Shown here piece after piece: positions 32,685 through 33,610 of a DNA stretch of 33,610 nt. The DNA comes from Nocardioides sp. (GTDB lineage: Bacteria; Actinomycetota; Actinomycetes; Propionibacteriales; Nocardioidaceae): positions 1 to 33,610 of the forward strand of contig NZ_JANINT010000146.1 of assembly GCF_024509035.1 (NCBI RefSeq), written 5' to 3'. Both the position numbers and the translations under genes were made by a program. Within the stretch, counting starts at the first letter, position 1. Every line of letters begins with the position of its first letter. The notes beneath the pieces are model-generated. The model saw only the letters and a program-made list of their open reading frames with translations, searched no databases and had not been told where the DNA came from.

Positions 32685-33610
32685 CCGTCGGTCCGGCGGA
32701 CCACGAGGACCGTCATGTCGTCGCCGACCTCGTAGTCCTCGGCCAGGCGCATGATGATGTCGACGGTCTCGGCAGCGGTCGCGTGCGGGTGCAGGTGCGG
32801 CAGCAGGACCTCGAGAGCCTCGCCGGGGTGCTGGAAGGGGTCGACGTAGCCGTCGCTGACGACGATGAGCCGCTCCCCCGGCTCCAGCACCGTCGAACCG
32901 CTCGTCCACCGCCAGCCCGGCAGCGCCCCGACGGGGAGGTCCCCGGTCGTCAGCCGGCGTACGCCGCCGTCGGCCGAGAGCACGACGCCGAGGCCGTGCC
33001 CGGCGTCGACGTAGGTCACGTCGCCGGTGTCGGAGTCGATGCGCGCGGTGAACAGGGTGACGAACGTGGAGCTCTCGACGAGGTCGGTCTCGAGGCTCGT
33101 GCCCACCCGGGTGACCGCGTTGGCGATGTCGTGGGCGGGCGAGGCCGCGCGCAGGGCCGCGCGCACGCTGGCGGCCACGATGCCGGCGCCCATGCCCTTG
33201 CCCATCACGTCGGCGAGCGCGACCTGGACCATGCCCTCACAGCTGAACCAGTCGTAGAAGTCACCGCCGACGTCGCGCGCCGGACGGCACGAGCCCGCCA
33301 CCTCCAGGCCGAGCAGCGCGGGCGGGCGCTTGGGGAGCAGTCGCTGCTGGACGACGGCCGCCTGCTCGACCTCGCTGTCGAGGAACAGCTCCTTCTCCAC
33401 CCAGTCGGCGATGTCGCGCAGCATCGCCAGCCCCGTCGGCGGGACCTCGCAGGGCCCGTCGCTGAGCAGGGAGACCGCGCCGATGTGGCTGCCGTCCGGG
33501 CCGCGGAGCGGCTGCCCGACGTAGGACCGGATGAACGGCTCGCCGACCACGGAGGGCAGCCCCGCGAAGCGCTGGTCGGCCCGGGCGTCCGGCACGACGA
33601 GCGCCTCCCC
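32681..33610 (-). CDS. PP2C-type (SpoIIE/RsbU) phosphatase with N-terminal GAF domain, partial
   Basis: The window end cuts off the N-terminus; the frame stays open to base 33610. The visible part begins inside a GAF domain (EPFIRSYVGQPL, GAVSLLSD), followed by a short helical linker and a complete PP2C catalytic domain. Metal-binding motifs are DVGGDFYDW, LADVMGKGMGAG, YVDAGHG and VGDDMTVLVV. Such proteins usually dephosphorylate anti-anti-sigma factors in partner-switching control of a sigma factor. No partner (anti-sigma kinase or STAS protein) is in the window. It is translationally coupled to the GH26 gene. Confidence 0.92.
   Translation of the reverse strand, partial: GEALVVPDARADQRFAGLPSVVGEPFIRSYVGQPLRGPDGSHIGAVSLLSDGPCEVPPTGLAMLRDIADWVEKELFLDSEVEQAAVVQQRLLPKRPPALLGLEVAGSCRPARDVGGDFYDWFSCEGMVQVALADVMGKGMGAGIVAASVRAALRAASPAHDIANAVTRVGTSLETDLVESSTFVTLFTARIDSDTGDVTYVDAGHGLGVVLSADGGVRRLTTGDLPVGALPGWRWTSGSTVLEPGERLIVVSDGYVDPFQHPGEALEVLLPHLHPHATAAETVDIIMRLAEDYEVGDDMTVLVVRRTDG

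Overview
The window reads as chromosomal DNA of a high-GC Gram-positive aerobe, most likely a Nocardioides-like member of the Actinomycetota. The family assignment is inferred from gene content; no 16S or other marker is present. The supporting features are the actinobacterial ctaC-ctaD-ctaF oxidase cluster, a mycobacterial-type adenosine kinase, a DUF3043 protein, a pspA-htpX-pspAB cluster, very frequent GTG starts and apparently leaderless promoters. Coding density is high. No stretch over 300 bases lacks a gene, and I see no tRNA, rRNA, CRISPR array, transposase or prophage gene.

Layout. Bases 1-109 hold two related inverted repeats, followed on the minus strand by an L,D-transpeptidase lipoprotein (110-1318). 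The aa3 oxidase subunits ctaC, ctaD and ctaF (4502 down to 1430, minus) overlap end to end. A cysteine desulfurase-like enzyme and a TusA-like sulfur carrier follow on the plus strand, convergent with adenosine kinase. Next come a 73-residue unknown, a strong bidirectional terminator, an A-type Fe-S carrier, glycerate kinase, a GNAT protein and quinolinate synthase (nadA). An envelope-stress block on the minus strand (14659-11040) runs pspA, htpX, pspAB and a GAF histidine kinase. DUF3043 and an aldo/keto reductase separate it from the phenylacetyl-CoA epoxidase operon paaABCDE (19993-16461).

A second GNAT gene, a small membrane protein and the azlCD amino-acid exporter pair follow. A mannitol PTS permease (mtlA) is divergent from a zinc-dependent polyol-type dehydrogenase, and they share a regulatory region with repeated ATCTGTG elements. 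A VOC protein and a divergent TetR regulator sit between two almost identical terminators. The rest of the window holds a secreted M4 metalloprotease, a small membrane protein, dapB, a methyltransferase, a SatD-like regulator with a membrane partner, a secreted GH26-type glycoside hydrolase and a PP2C (SpoIIE-type) phosphatase cut by the window end.

Two themes recur. First, many starts (about eleven) lie exactly 6-7 bases downstream of a TAnnnT or CAnnnT box, which suggests leaderless transcription, including pairs of divergent genes. Second, operons are packed with 4-base GTGA/ATGA stop-start overlaps. The most distinctive local systems are the SatD/membrane-protein operon with an operator lying inside its promoter spacer, the mtlA/dehydrogenase control region, the paaA/GNAT divergent control region, and the glycerate kinase/GNAT pair with only 19 bases between start codons.
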